A DNA stretch of 64,000 nucleotides from Butyrivibrio sp. XPD2002 (GCF_000423945.1 NZ_AUIY01000013.1:1-64000), one strand, 5' to 3'. Positions 42,764-52,249 are shown, counted from the stretch's first letter. Translations and numbers: made by a program. Notes: generated from the letters alone by a model not told the origin.

Positions 42764-43789
42764 TTAATATTTGTTGTGGACCTTTTCAGCAAAGCACATC
42801 ATATCCTTAACCTCTATGACTGTTCCGTCATCAAGTACCGCTTTTCCGCTCATTCTTCCAAATACCTGATGCTGGTCGGAGACGATTATCTTGTAGTCAA
42901 GGCAGGCAGCGCGGTCCAGAACGGGTACAAAATCCATCTCAAATCTTCCGTCAGAGGATGTGAAGGTCCATGGATCCATGTAGCTGCTATCAGGGATATG
43001 GAACTCTATATCGTCGAGCTTGTGGACTTTTCCGTTATAAAAAATGACATTTTCCGTTGCGGCACTGGTGTTACCAAAGCCGTAGCCGATGTTGAAGCCA
43101 AAGGCGTTGCCATCTATGTCTGCATTGCCTGAACCCCAATACCAGGTGTTATCGTAAGTCCATACGCCGCGGCCCCAGTCAAGGGTTCCGAAGTCTGTAG
43201 CGGGATTGAACTCATATCTTTTTCCATCGTATTCCATGTACCCTGAGGCGCGCATGGTGTTGATTTTCTGATTGTAATAAAATGCGTGCTTTTGGTCCCA
43301 GGGAGTGGCGATTACCATGGTATCCATGGAGGGGTGCTGCAGAGTAATATCGCAGTCGAAGGGCTTTCCGGCATTAAAATTCTCAAAGTGGCAGGTTATA
43401 TGCCGTTTTCCATCGGTAACTTCAAACTTCATCTGCAATCGGTTGTCCGCATATTCAGTTGTGCCGCCAGCTGAAGAAGAGGGGAGATGGAGCTTTCCCA
43501 GAGGAAATGCATTCAGCACAGTTTCAGTGTGCTCCCAGGGAGAATTCCCAAAGGTAAGGAGAGATACCGACTGAAGCCCGATATATCCGTCATCTGATAT
43601 GGTAAAAGCCCCTGCGAAGGAATCTGAAAGTACAAGATAGTAGTCCCATTCCTTTATTCGCCATTTGGGGGCCTTGATCATGGCCCTGTTATAGTCCTGA
43701 ACAAGACTTCTGGACCAGCCGGGCTCTGTGAGCTCGCCCTCACTTCCAAGAAGCGGGTGGTGGGTTGTAACCTCGTGATTCCTGCTCAT
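42764..43789 (-). CDS. DUF2804 protein
   Basis: A 341-residue beta-rich protein of DUF2804, recognisable from the N-terminal HHPLLGSEGELTEPGW, the middle DFGTLDWGRGVW and WYWGSGN. Related folds bind or turn over lipid-like or glycan ligands, but function is unknown. AAGGAGG precedes the ATG. It may share a transcript with the esterase downstream and is divergent from the aldehyde dehydrogenase. Confidence 0.85.
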   Translation of the reverse strand: MSRNHEVTTHHPLLGSEGELTEPGWSRSLVQDYNRAMIKAPKWRIKEWDYYLVLSDSFAGAFTISDDGYIGLQSVSLLTFGNSPWEHTETVLNAFPLGKLHLPSSSAGGTTEYADNRLQMKFEVTDGKRHITCHFENFNAGKPFDCDITLQHPSMDTMVIATPWDQKHAFYYNQKINTMRASGYMEYDGKRYEFNPATDFGTLDWGRGVWTYDNTWYWGSGNADIDGNAFGFNIGYGFGNTSAATENVIFYNGKVHKLDDIEFHIPDSSYMDPWTFTSSDGRFEMDFVPVLDRAACLDYKIIVSDQHQVFGRMSGKAVLDDGTVIEVKDMMCFAEKVHNKY

Positions 43790-43935
43790 TTTATGTGGTT
43801 CCTCCTTGATATGGGGATGTTTTTGAAAAACGTAAGCTTAATAGCTGATATATAAATAGTACCACTTACTGCGACTTAGGGAAACGCGATGTGGTAAAAT
43901 AGTGGTAGCTTAGGTAATCCTTCAGGAGGAAAACT

Positions 43936-45342
43936 ATGTATAACGAATCTGATATAAATGAGATAGTTAATCAGCAGAGAGCCTTTTTCAGAACAGGAAA
44001 AACACTTGATATTGAATTTAGAATAAGGCAGCTCCAGAGGCTGAAGAAAGCCGTTATAAGGCATCAGGAGGATATAGAAAAGGCGCTTAATATGGACCTT
44101 GGCAGAGCTCCGCTTGAGGCGTATTTTTGCGATATTGGAAGTCTTATTCTCGAGATAAATGAGACTATAAAGGGTATAAGAAGGTGGGCGAGACCTGAGA
44201 CGCATTTTAGCGGACTGCACTGCTTCCCCAGTATGGTCACAAAGGTCTACAAGATGCCCTATGGGGTATCGCTTATAATAAGTCCTTTCAATTTCCCTAT
44301 TCTGCTGTCGCTGGGCGTTCTGACTGCAAGCATAGCAGGGGGAAACACCGCGGTGATAAAGGCGAGCTCCAAGTCGCATGCCTGCACAGAGTTTTTAAAG
44401 GGACTTATAAGGGAGATTTTTCCGCCAAAATACGTAACAGTAATTGATGGCGGGCATGATGTTGCTGACATGTGCCTGGCACAGCGGTTTGATAAGATTT
44501 TCTATACCGGTTCCCCGAAGGTGGGAGTACATGTGCTGCAGGAAGCGGCTAAGAATCTCACCTCCACGGCGCTGGAGCTTGGCGGAGAGACCGGTAACTG
44601 GTGCATTATAAGGAAAGACGCCGACCTCAGGGATGCAGCCCGGAAAATTGCATTTTTCAAGATGCTTAATGCGGGGCAGATATGCATAAATATCAATCAG
44701 ATAGCCGTTGCGGAGGAAGTGAGCGAGGCGTTTATAAAGGAGCTTAAGGCTGCTTTCAAAAAGCAGATAGGAGATGATCCGGTAAATAATCCCGAATATC
44801 CAAAGCTCATAAACAGCGGTGCTTACGATAAATGCAGGGATATTGCTGAGAAGTACAAAGACAGGATCGTATTTGGAGGAGCCGGCAACAGGGAAAGCCT
44901 TAAGTTTGCGCCGACAGTTATATATCCCGTGGATATAGATGAAGATATCGTACAGAAGGAGCTGTTTTGCCCACTTTTACCGGTTGTTACCTATAAAGAT
45001 AGTGAGATTGATGCGGTTCTTGGCACCATTTCCGAGAGAGAAGCGGGGCTTGCTCTTTATATATTCACTGAGGACGTGAAGTGGGCAGAGGGTGTGATGC
45101 AGCGCATGCAGTTTGGCGGCGGCTGTATAAACGAAGTATGCCTGCACATGATGGTAAAGGGCGTTCCCTTCAATGGTGTAGGCCACTCCGGAATGGGCGC
45201 TTATCATGGCAAGTGGGGATTTGCAGAATTTACGCATCCGACCTCGGTTTTAATTGGTTCTAGCAGATTTAATCTGCCACTTAGAGAGCATCCCTATGAC
45301 GGAAGCCTTAAAAAACTGCTCATAAAGCTGTTTGAGAGGTAA
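43936..45342 (+). CDS. Aldehyde dehydrogenase, class 3-like
   Basis: A 468-residue NAD(P)-dependent aldehyde dehydrogenase. ISPFNFPILL (cofactor loop), TGSPKVG, ELGGETGN (general-base Glu) and NAGQICININ (catalytic Cys) are in the expected order; the C-terminus has GVGHSGMGAYHGKWGFAEFTH as in class 3 fatty-aldehyde enzymes. The residues after ELGG (ETG rather than KSP) and after the Cys are slightly unusual. Strong AGGAGG before the ATG. Confidence 0.92.
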   Translation: MYNESDINEIVNQQRAFFRTGKTLDIEFRIRQLQRLKKAVIRHQEDIEKALNMDLGRAPLEAYFCDIGSLILEINETIKGIRRWARPETHFSGLHCFPSMVTKVYKMPYGVSLIISPFNFPILLSLGVLTASIAGGNTAVIKASSKSHACTEFLKGLIREIFPPKYVTVIDGGHDVADMCLAQRFDKIFYTGSPKVGVHVLQEAAKNLTSTALELGGETGNWCIIRKDADLRDAARKIAFFKMLNAGQICININQIAVAEEVSEAFIKELKAAFKKQIGDDPVNNPEYPKLINSGAYDKCRDIAEKYKDRIVFGGAGNRESLKFAPTVIYPVDIDEDIVQKELFCPLLPVVTYKDSEIDAVLGTISEREAGLALYIFTEDVKWAEGVMQRMQFGGGCINEVCLHMMVKGVPFNGVGHSGMGAYHGKWGFAEFTHPTSVLIGSSRFNLPLREHPYDGSLKKLLIKLFER

Positions 45343-45461
45343 TACGTGGGATTTTATGTTTTTTTCACAGTTTTTTCCGTTTGAGTTCCTTGTAAATGGG
45401 GGTCTGCGGTTTTAGAATCTAGATAAATTACTTCAAATATTAGACAAAGTGAGGGTTTTTC

Positions 45462-45773
45462 ATGAATATTTGGCAAAAGAGTTTTATCGACAGATTCTAT
45501 AACAGCAAATTACCAAAGGATCAGATAGGAATTCTTCAGTTTGATCTTCTGGGACAGATAAAGGACAACGTGATAGTTCACATGCCGGCATACGAAGGTG
45601 TCAGAGGCCATGTAGATGCAAGAGATGTTGTCTATGAGGTTTACGTTGACAAGTGCGATATGCCAAACGGCATCATTTCAGCAACTGTCCTGGCCGGAAA
45701 CCTGTATCGCTGGAATAAGCTGGGATATAAGATTGAGACAGAGTCTGTGGAAAACAGATATCAGTCAGCGTAA
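45462..45773 (+). CDS. Hypothetical protein
   Basis: Unrecognised 103-residue protein with a mixed alpha/beta pattern (SFIDRFYNSKLPKDQIGILQFDLLG, then VYEVYVDKCDMPNG) and no membrane helix or Cys pair. AGTGAGGG precedes the ATG. Single-gene unit with a perfect terminator. Confidence 0.6.
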   Translation: MNIWQKSFIDRFYNSKLPKDQIGILQFDLLGQIKDNVIVHMPAYEGVRGHVDARDVVYEVYVDKCDMPNGIISATVLAGNLYRWNKLGYKIETESVENRYQSA

Positions 45774-45813
45774 ATGACTGGATTTTGAACTGAAAATTTG
45801 GATTTGAAACGTG

Positions 45814-45848
45814 TGGAGCGGGTTCCAAGGAACCCGCTCCAATTTATT
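45814..45848 (+). terminator. Intrinsic terminator
   Basis: Perfect 13-bp stem TGGAGCGGGTTCC/GGAACCCGCTCCA with a 2-nt loop, then ATTTATT. It may also act on the converging minus-strand gene. Confidence 0.85.
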
Positions 45849-45859
45849 CTATATATTAA

Positions 45860-47578
45860 TTATCCTGCATATACCTGCCCAGTGAAGCAATCATCGAGTA
45901 AAAGTGAATCCTCCGTTCCTTCACTAGAATTAAGCTCCATCCTACCGGTCTCGCCTTCCTTAATCAGTATTCGATAGATTCCGGAGGCGCCCTCTACCTT
46001 CAGATCAAGGTAGGTAGAACCGTCACTTCTGTAAGGGGTAACCATGTCGCCTTTTTTTATAGTATCCGGCTCACCCTTCGCAGCGTCATCATCCTCGAAA
46101 TAATAGCATGTGATATCCTTAGTTGCTGCAATATATGGCTCTCTTGGTCCCAGATAGTATCTATATTCCTCGAGTGGCTCAGGGAGTCCTTTGTTACCCA
46201 GCTTGCATTTCTGTGTATAGCCCTGAGTACCCAGTATATAATCCGTCTTACATACAAGGAACTCATCCAGATCTGTAGGATAGATAGTTTCAGGATCGCC
46301 ATTGTCATTATACTTTGTGAAAAGTATTGCCCCATCCAGATAATCAACTAATTCAAACTTATCTCCATCAAAGGAATAAACAACCATAGCTCTGTAATCG
46401 CTATCTGTCAGGTACTGAGCATACAGATACTGCTTGTCACCACCGGGTCTAAACCAGAAGCATTTGAAGCCATCCATAATGAATGCATATGCTTCATCGA
46501 TTTTTGGAAGATCATAATCCTTGCCATCAAAGCTGAGAGTAAGGGTATTAAAGTAGTAGGCATCGTCCTGGGTGCACTTCACCTCGATGTGCTTAGGATC
46601 GCCATTACCATCAAGATCGGCATTTAGCTCTCCGGAAGGATCTCCTGAGAGTGTAAAATACGTAATTTGATCCGAAATCTTAGAAGGTATATATTCCTCA
46701 TCAATATCGTAATTGTTGTAATTATCAAAAAGAGTGATTTCAAGCTGCGGAGCCTTCTGAGCGTCAAGATAGGCCCAAAACTTATTAGCGGTATCAGGGT
46801 CAGCCTCTTCTGAAAGGTCTATTTCTGCAGCCCCTTCTTTATTGGTGTAGTATTTGATATCTCCACTATCTCCGTCGGTAAAATAGAAATCCTCCCACTC
46901 ACTTTGGGTACCATCCTTACTAAGGTGATAGATTCCAAAATATGTAGCATCTGTGCCGCCTGATCCCAAATAACCGAATCTGTTATCTCCGATCCAGGAA
47001 TGGGAGCTGCGAGCCCATCCATCTATGGTCATGTTGATGTCACCATCTTTTCTCGTATAAATACCATAAATCAGGCTGTTAGAAGATGTATCGTCATCAT
47101 CTCCATTATCAACGATCAGAAGCTCAGCAAAGCCATCGCCACTTACATCATCTATACGGTAGCCTACAGTTTGAAGGACATTGTTGTCAGGGTCATACAT
47201 GATCCTTTCCAACAAACCTGAAGGAACATAAGATGTGGGATGATCTGAATCTACACCTGCTATCATAGTATTTAAAATCTCATCAAGCACAGGCTTATAG
47301 AAGCTTTCATAGTTAAAATCATCGGATACTGGCTCATCTTCGGACTTAGTATCATCCTTCGCCTGATCGGCTACCCCGCTGGCACCTTCATCCGGCGCTT
47401 TATCAGCATTTGCAGTATCGCTAACCTTAACGGTTTCCTGCACCTCCTCTGTTTCTTCTGTAGTTTCGCCGCTATTAGCGGTATCCACAGAGCTATCAGT
47501 TTTCCCACCGCAGCCACACAACATAGCCGCAGCAAGCGTTACGCTCGTAACTTTCATGAAAAAATGTTTTTTAACCAT
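45860..47578 (-). CDS. Large lipoprotein of unknown function
   Basis: A 572-residue lipoprotein (lipobox LCGC, Cys23). A Thr/Glu/Asp-rich linker to about 90 is followed by a long beta-rich region with repeated DxDxDG-like or calcium-site-like segments (DVSGDGFAEL, NADLDGNGDPKHIEV, YNDNGDPETIYP), in the manner of VCBS or FG-GAP-like propeller repeats. The C-terminal ~100 residues (DMVTPYRSDGSTYLDLKVEGASGIYRI) resemble a small SH3-like fold. The ATG at 47578 has GGAGGGG. Ligand or substrate unknown. Confidence 0.65.
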   Translation of the reverse strand: MVKKHFFMKVTSVTLAAAMLCGCGGKTDSSVDTANSGETTEETEEVQETVKVSDTANADKAPDEGASGVADQAKDDTKSEDEPVSDDFNYESFYKPVLDEILNTMIAGVDSDHPTSYVPSGLLERIMYDPDNNVLQTVGYRIDDVSGDGFAELLIVDNGDDDDTSSNSLIYGIYTRKDGDINMTIDGWARSSHSWIGDNRFGYLGSGGTDATYFGIYHLSKDGTQSEWEDFYFTDGDSGDIKYYTNKEGAAEIDLSEEADPDTANKFWAYLDAQKAPQLEITLFDNYNNYDIDEEYIPSKISDQITYFTLSGDPSGELNADLDGNGDPKHIEVKCTQDDAYYFNTLTLSFDGKDYDLPKIDEAYAFIMDGFKCFWFRPGGDKQYLYAQYLTDSDYRAMVVYSFDGDKFELVDYLDGAILFTKYNDNGDPETIYPTDLDEFLVCKTDYILGTQGYTQKCKLGNKGLPEPLEEYRYYLGPREPYIAATKDITCYYFEDDDAAKGEPDTIKKGDMVTPYRSDGSTYLDLKVEGASGIYRILIKEGETGRMELNSSEGTEDSLLLDDCFTGQVYAG

Positions 47579-47795
47579 ATTCCCCTCCAAGAAAATGAAT
47601 ATGACTTCACACCGTCATAATTATAGCGCACGTGTTTTGCAACAAAATACCCCTAAAGGGGGTTAATATAATAAATTTTTTATAAAATTTATCCCTTAAA
47701 AAATATTTAAAATCCTTCAACTTTTTTAGTTTTGCTTAAGGTTATTTTGGCAAAGTAATTGAGAGGAAAAAAATGAAAAAAGTTGAGGAGCTTTC

Positions 47796-49538
47796 ATGAA
47801 ACAAAAAGAAGTAAACGAGAAAAGTAGGCAGATGAGCATCCCTGTGAGGGTAGGTGCGATTTTTACGGCAATCGGTCTCCTTGCAGGTGGTGCTTATGGG
47901 GCCTATTTTTTTGTGATTAGGAAAAATACTGAACCTGAAGGCATGGGAAAAGGTCCGGAGGGAATGAATGCTTCAGGCGTCGTGACGGCAACCGGAACCA
48001 CAACAGTCGGAATGTCAGAGGAAAGGTTCGATGTGGACAGCCTCGAGACTTCGCTAAAGATAGAGGATGTATACCTTAACAGCGGAGATGAGGTTGAACA
48101 GGGCGCGAAGATACTGAAAATATCTGAGGAGAGCCTTGAAGAGGCAAGAACCGAACTGGAGCAGGCCGCAAAAGCCGCAGAATATGCCTATCGTCTTGGA
48201 GTGGTTGATCATGAGGAAGCCCTGATCACAGCTAAGAGCACATACGACGAGGCAGCCGTGAACTCTAATTATGCTGATAACGACTATCAGAGCGAAATAC
48301 AGGAAAAGGCCAAGAAGGTAACAGAGCTTGAGGAGCAGGTTGCCGAGGCCCAGGAGATAGTCGATGAATACACCGCTTCTCAGAATGAAGACGCTTACTA
48401 TTCTTATTATAAAATAGATGAACTCAAGGAAGAGCTCTATGAAAATTTCACGCTGCTGATGCAGCTCTATGACGAATGGGGAATCGAAGAATTATCTAAG
48501 AATTCATCTCAAAATACCCAAGGCTCGCAGAATGATAAATACACACTTTATCAGGATTTTGACAAAGAGGTACAGGAGGAGCAGGAGGAGTATGATACTG
48601 CTATGGAAAACTACGAGGATGCCAAGCGTAAAGCTGAGACAAATCTTGATAAAGAAAAGGCAAATCTGGAAAAACTTAAGGCACAGCTCTCAGAAGCCCG
48701 GGTTGCATACGATGAAGCAGCTGCTACAGCAGGTTCAACCAAAAGAGAGACTGTAGCTAAAAGCGGAATAGCGGAGGATACCTACAAAAATAAGTACTGT
48801 GTTCTTGGGAATGACGTGGCAAAGGAGGTTTTCGGAAGTGCCTACGATGCCTATGATGAGACGGTTTACATAGATGACAGGTCCTATACCGTAAAAGGCG
48901 TCATATCCGAGGTAGGAACTGTGGCGTCGGGAATTAGCCCTGATACAGCGATTTTCGTGCCCTATGAGACCGGGATAAAGTACCTTACGGGAAATGACAT
49001 CAGCCCGACAATAACTGTGATTGCGGACGATACCGGAGAGGTTAGCACCATAAAGTCCAATATTGAGACGGTTTTATCTGAAAATTACACCAATGCAAGC
49101 TTTGCAATATCAGACGCCGGCTCCAAGATGGAGGCTGCAAACCAGTCAAACAGGACTCTGACGCTTTTACTGTATGCCATGGCTGCAATCGTGTTTGTTG
49201 TAGGCGGTATCGGCATTATGAACGTGCTTTTCGTATCTGTAAAAGAGAGGACCAACGAGATTGGAATACTTAAGGCTATCGGCTGCAGTCAGAGGGATAT
49301 TCTTCTGGAATTCCTTCTTGAAGCCAGCACTATATCACTTCTTGGTTCAATTATCGGTGTGATATGTGCGGTTGGAATAACACCCATTATTGAAAGCTTC
49401 AATATGACGGTGTCCTTATCTGTCGGAGGTGCGATTTTATCGATGGTATTTGGTGTGTTTACAGGAACAGTGTTCGGTTTCTATCCGGCTTACAAGGCGT
49501 CGACGCTGGTACCTGTAGTTGCGCTTAATCAGGAATAG
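47796..49538 (+). CDS. Chimeric MacA-like adaptor / MacB-like permease
   Basis: A 580-residue protein with two origins. Residues 1-310 are a membrane-fusion protein: one N-terminal helix (20-40), a lipoyl-type segment (VYLNSGDEVEQGAKILKI) and long coiled coils. From about 330 it matches the second half of a MacB permease: periplasmic YCVLGNDVAKEVFG, then three helices with GGIGIMNVLFVSVKERTNEIGI and the FtsX end. The adaptor C-terminus and MacB N-terminus are absent. One plus three helices keeps MacB topology, so the product may still assemble with the ATPase at 50143. No frameshift. Confidence 0.8.
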   Translation: MKQKEVNEKSRQMSIPVRVGAIFTAIGLLAGGAYGAYFFVIRKNTEPEGMGKGPEGMNASGVVTATGTTTVGMSEERFDVDSLETSLKIEDVYLNSGDEVEQGAKILKISEESLEEARTELEQAAKAAEYAYRLGVVDHEEALITAKSTYDEAAVNSNYADNDYQSEIQEKAKKVTELEEQVAEAQEIVDEYTASQNEDAYYSYYKIDELKEELYENFTLLMQLYDEWGIEELSKNSSQNTQGSQNDKYTLYQDFDKEVQEEQEEYDTAMENYEDAKRKAETNLDKEKANLEKLKAQLSEARVAYDEAAATAGSTKRETVAKSGIAEDTYKNKYCVLGNDVAKEVFGSAYDAYDETVYIDDRSYTVKGVISEVGTVASGISPDTAIFVPYETGIKYLTGNDISPTITVIADDTGEVSTIKSNIETVLSENYTNASFAISDAGSKMEAANQSNRTLTLLLYAMAAIVFVVGGIGIMNVLFVSVKERTNEIGILKAIGCSQRDILLEFLLEASTISLLGSIIGVICAVGITPIIESFNMTVSLSVGGAILSMVFGVFTGTVFGFYPAYKASTLVPVVALNQE

Positions 49539-49551
49539 AAAGGGGTTTGGT

Positions 49552-50130
49552 ATGGAGAAAAATGCGGAAGTAAAGGATACAGGGAAAAAGAAAAATAAGA
49601 AGGTTGCTTTCTTTGCGGTGCTAATAGCTGTAGTTCTGGTGGTCACTGCTGTCGTAGGGGTGAAGATATATCAGAAAAACAAGGTGTCCGCTGCGGCGGC
49701 AAATGAGATAACCGTTGGAGAGGGACAGGAGCTGGTTTATGCGAAGATCACCTCCATCGCCGGGAATGATATGGAAGTTAGCATTTTGAAGGAAGCTGAA
49801 GGAAAGGGATACCCCTTTGGAGATAGGCTCTCTGGTGAAAGACCGGAGAAGCCATCAGGTGATTTTCAGCCAGGCGAGATGCCTTCAGGAGGTTTTTCTT
49901 CAGGGGAGAAGCCATCCGGAGATGGTTCAGACTCTAAGAGGCCTGAGAGAAGTGTAAAGCAGTTTGAGGAGACAGGTGAGACTGCAGAGTTTGAGATTCC
50001 GGTGGGGACAGAGGTCATAACCAAGCTTGGAACAACGGTGACCTTTTCATCACTTTCAACAGGCGACACTATAGCTATCGCAGTGGAAAGCGGAAAAAAT
50101 ATAATCGACAAAATCTGGGTTGTAGAATAG
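49552..50130 (+). CDS. Membrane-anchored helper protein of the MacAB-like operon
   Basis: A 192-residue protein with one N-terminal helix (about 18-40), an exported region with a Pro/Ser/Gly/Lys/Glu repeat (GERPEKPSGD, PSGGFSSGEKPSGD) and a small beta domain at the C-terminus (EFEIPVGTEVITKLG). I do not know its function; similar small proteins accompany MacB-type exporters in clostridia. The ATG at 49552 has AAAGGGG and lies 13 bp after the chimera. Confidence 0.6.
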   Translation: MEKNAEVKDTGKKKNKKVAFFAVLIAVVLVVTAVVGVKIYQKNKVSAAAANEITVGEGQELVYAKITSIAGNDMEVSILKEAEGKGYPFGDRLSGERPEKPSGDFQPGEMPSGGFSSGEKPSGDGSDSKRPERSVKQFEETGETAEFEIPVGTEVITKLGTTVTFSSLSTGDTIAIAVESGKNIIDKIWVVE

Positions 50131-50142
50131 ACAGGATAAAAC

Positions 50143-50817
50143 ATGAGTATGATAAAAATGGTCAATATCTGTAAGGGATTCTCGCTGGGCGAGGACAAGG
50201 TTCAGGTATTGAAAAATGTGAATTTCAATGTGGAAAAGGGGGAATTTGTGGCAATTCTGGGTCCTTCGGGCTCCGGAAAAACCACCCTGATGAATATCAT
50301 CGGATGCATGGATGTGACTGATACCGGTGAGTACTTCCTGGACGGACAGGCGATACACAGCATGGAGGAGCAGGATCTTGGTAATATCAGGAATAAGGAG
50401 ATAGGGTTCATTTTTCAGAATTACCAGCTAATCCCCACCTATAACATAATGCAGAATATCATAATGCCACTGATAGTAAGAGGCATGAGCACGCCTGAAG
50501 CAGAGGAAAAGTGCATAGATATCATCAAGCTTCTGGGATTGGATCACAGACTCAGGCACAAGCCCAATGAACTATCCGGTGGTCAGAAGCAGAGAGTATC
50601 CATTGCCAGAGCATTGGTGGGAGAACCCGCGATACTGCTGGCAGATGAGCCTACAGGAGCGCTGGATAGGGCCAGTGGCCAGGATGTTCTTAAGCTTTTC
50701 AGGGATTTGAATGAGATGGGGCACACCATAGTGATGATAACCCATGATCTGGGTGTTGCTCAGCAGGCATCAAGGATCGTGCATATTGTAGATGGACAGC
50801 TTTCGGAGGATAAATAG
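50143..50817 (+). CDS. MacB/LolD-type ABC ATPase
   Basis: A 224-residue ABC ATPase of the MacB/LolD/SalX group. Walker A GPSGSGKTT (near 42), Q loop FIFQNYQLIPTYN, signature LSGGQKQR (near 145) and LADEPTGALD are complete, as is the H-loop MITHD. It follows the helper protein by 12 bp and should energise the chimeric permease at 47796 to export a peptide or drug. Confidence 0.92.
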   Translation: MSMIKMVNICKGFSLGEDKVQVLKNVNFNVEKGEFVAILGPSGSGKTTLMNIIGCMDVTDTGEYFLDGQAIHSMEEQDLGNIRNKEIGFIFQNYQLIPTYNIMQNIIMPLIVRGMSTPEAEEKCIDIIKLLGLDHRLRHKPNELSGGQKQRVSIARALVGEPAILLADEPTGALDRASGQDVLKLFRDLNEMGHTIVMITHDLGVAQQASRIVHIVDGQLSEDK

Positions 50818-50873
50818 TAAATTCCGTGGTCATATTTTATAGGATACAAAACACTGTGATATTTGTGTGATAG

Positions 50874-50930
50874 TCCTCCTGCTAATATGTACTCAGGAAA
50901 GGGAAAACAACAGATTTTAAATGAGGAGGA
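50874..50930 (+). promoter_or_regulatory. Leader able to mask the ribosome binding site of a mini-ORF
   Basis: TCCTCCT (50874-50880) is complementary to AGGAGGA (50924-50930), the ribosome binding site of the 23-codon ORF at 50938. Pairing, which can extend through AGT/ACaCT, would hide it. The spacer is about 43 nt. Seen in sequence; effect is inferred. Confidence 0.5.
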
Positions 50931-50937
50931 CACTATT

Positions 50938-51009
50938 ATGATCTATGAAATACTTATGTTTTTTGGAATTCATGTTAAAAGATATATCACCTGCTCATCA
51001 AACAGATGA
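50938..51009 (+). CDS. 23-residue hydrophobic peptide ORF
   Basis: ATG with a perfect AGGAGGA site seven bases upstream, reading MIYEILMFFGIHVKRYITC then SSNR. The first 12 residues are hydrophobic, followed by a basic patch. It is followed by GGGC/GCCC and a large terminator, giving a ~200-nt monocistronic RNA with a masked ribosome binding site. That layout is like type I toxin mRNAs or leader peptides. No antisense RNA promoter was identified. In the 50818-51232 gap I see no other gene. Confidence 0.4.
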   Translation: MIYEILMFFGIHVKRYITCSSNR

Positions 51010-51080
51010 TTGTATCGCATAAAAGGGCAGCCGCGGTAGCGATGCTTTACCAAGGTGTAGCCCTGATTAAATAAATAATA

Positions 51081-51128
51081 ACCACAGCAAAGGTGGCGTG
51101 CGCTTCACCGGAGCTGTGGTTTTCTTTG
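51081..51128 (+). terminator. Intrinsic terminator of the mini-ORF transcript
   Basis: ACCACAGC/GCTGTGGT (51081-51088 with 51113-51120) encloses GGTG/CACC and is followed by TTTCTTTG. Confidence 0.8.
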
Positions 51129-51232
51129 TGTTTGAACATTGTACTGTAATTCTGCGTGATTCCTTAGTAAAATATACAGGTGAAGAATGTTAAGAAAGAG
51201 AATAAAACAGAATCTACGGACGGTAACATAGA

Positions 51233-51727
51233 ATGATAAATAAAATCTGGGAATTAATTCATAAGAACGACACGGTAATATTTTTTGATATCGACGGAAC
51301 TCTGACCAGCTACAATTACGGAGAATACCATGCCCATCATGAGCTGGATTTCACACCGGAATTCAGGGAAGTCAACATTTATGCTGACTGCAGAAGGCTT
51401 GAACCAATCTATAACTTCATAAAGGGGCATGATATGGACAGGATATTCTGCATTTCAAGAGAGCCCCACGGACATGAGGCCTGGAAATCAGAGATGGTAG
51501 AGAGGCTCTATGGGATTCCTGCAGATCATTGCTACTATACTTTGGATGCTTCCGAAAAGCCGCAGATAGTGAAGGGCGTGGTTAGCAGGCTTTTTCCGGA
51601 TATTTCTCCTAAATCCGTTGTATGTATAGATGATAACGATGAAACCCTTGGGATGTATATGAAAGAGACACCTTTTTGTACGGCCCATCCCATGTTATTC
51701 ATGGAATACAGTGAAAATAGAGGCTGA
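51233..51727 (+). CDS. HAD-superfamily phosphatase-like protein
   Basis: A 164-residue HAD-fold protein. Motif I is IFFDIDGTLTS (about 17-27), motif II IFCISREP near 72 and motif III/IV VVCIDDNDETLG near 130, so the catalytic Asp pair is intact. Cap domain is minimal, as in 5'-nucleotidase or polynucleotide-phosphatase-like members; substrate unknown. The ATG at 51233 has a weak ribosome binding site. The stop codon is inside its terminator. Confidence 0.78.
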   Translation: MINKIWELIHKNDTVIFFDIDGTLTSYNYGEYHAHHELDFTPEFREVNIYADCRRLEPIYNFIKGHDMDRIFCISREPHGHEAWKSEMVERLYGIPADHCYYTLDASEKPQIVKGVVSRLFPDISPKSVVCIDDNDETLGMYMKETPFCTAHPMLFMEYSENRG

Positions 51728-51756
51728 ATGCGTGTAAAATGCTTCAGCCTTTTTTC
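51721..51756 (+). terminator. Intrinsic terminator overlapping the HAD stop codon
   Basis: AGGCTGAA/TTCAGCCT stem (51721-51728 with 51743-51750) then TTTTTC. Confidence 0.85.
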
Positions 51757-51808
51757 ATGGAGTTATTGTTTGAATAGAAAATCTTAGATAGAAAGTGCGA
51801 GGATAAGT

Positions 51809-52249
51809 ATGGAAGATAATATAAGAATTGTTGAAGAGCGTATATCAGCAGAGGAATACATAGAGTTTTTGAAAAGAACCGACCTTGGTTCCCAGTACCC
51901 TAAGGAGCGGTTTGCCGAAAGGATTGCAAGGCTTGTAAAAAATGTATCAATAAGCTTAGTTGCAAGGAATGAGCAGGGGCTGGTTGTAGGAGTGCTCTTT
52001 GGACTCACGGATTTTTGTTACTGGCTATATATCACTGATCTGGGGGTAGACAGAGACTACGAGAGACAGGGCATAGCAAGCATGCTTATGAAGACTGCTC
52101 ATGAGATAGCAGGTGGTGAGAAGGACATAGCGGTGTACCTTATAGCGAATGAAAATGCAGTGCCTTTTTACAAGAAACTGGGCATGAAGTTCGCTGATGA
52201 TGTCATGCAGTACAACCACATAGAATGGACAGAGTGGACGGTAGAGTGA
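51809..52249 (+). CDS. GNAT N-acetyltransferase
   Basis: A 146-residue acetyltransferase. The acetyl-CoA block is LGVDRDYERQGIASMLM (near 82-98), with VYLIANENAVPFYKKLGM as the C-terminal signature. Substrate unknown. CGAGGA precedes the ATG. It is followed by a structured repeat array. Confidence 0.85.
   Translation: MEDNIRIVEERISAEEYIEFLKRTDLGSQYPKERFAERIARLVKNVSISLVARNEQGLVVGVLFGLTDFCYWLYITDLGVDRDYERQGIASMLMKTAHEIAGGEKDIAVYLIANENAVPFYKKLGMKFADDVMQYNHIEWTEWTVE

Noticed and set aside
51001..51060. Known riboswitch in the region after the mini-ORF
   Set aside because: The GGGC/GCCC-closed segment does not match any aptamer consensus I can recall.
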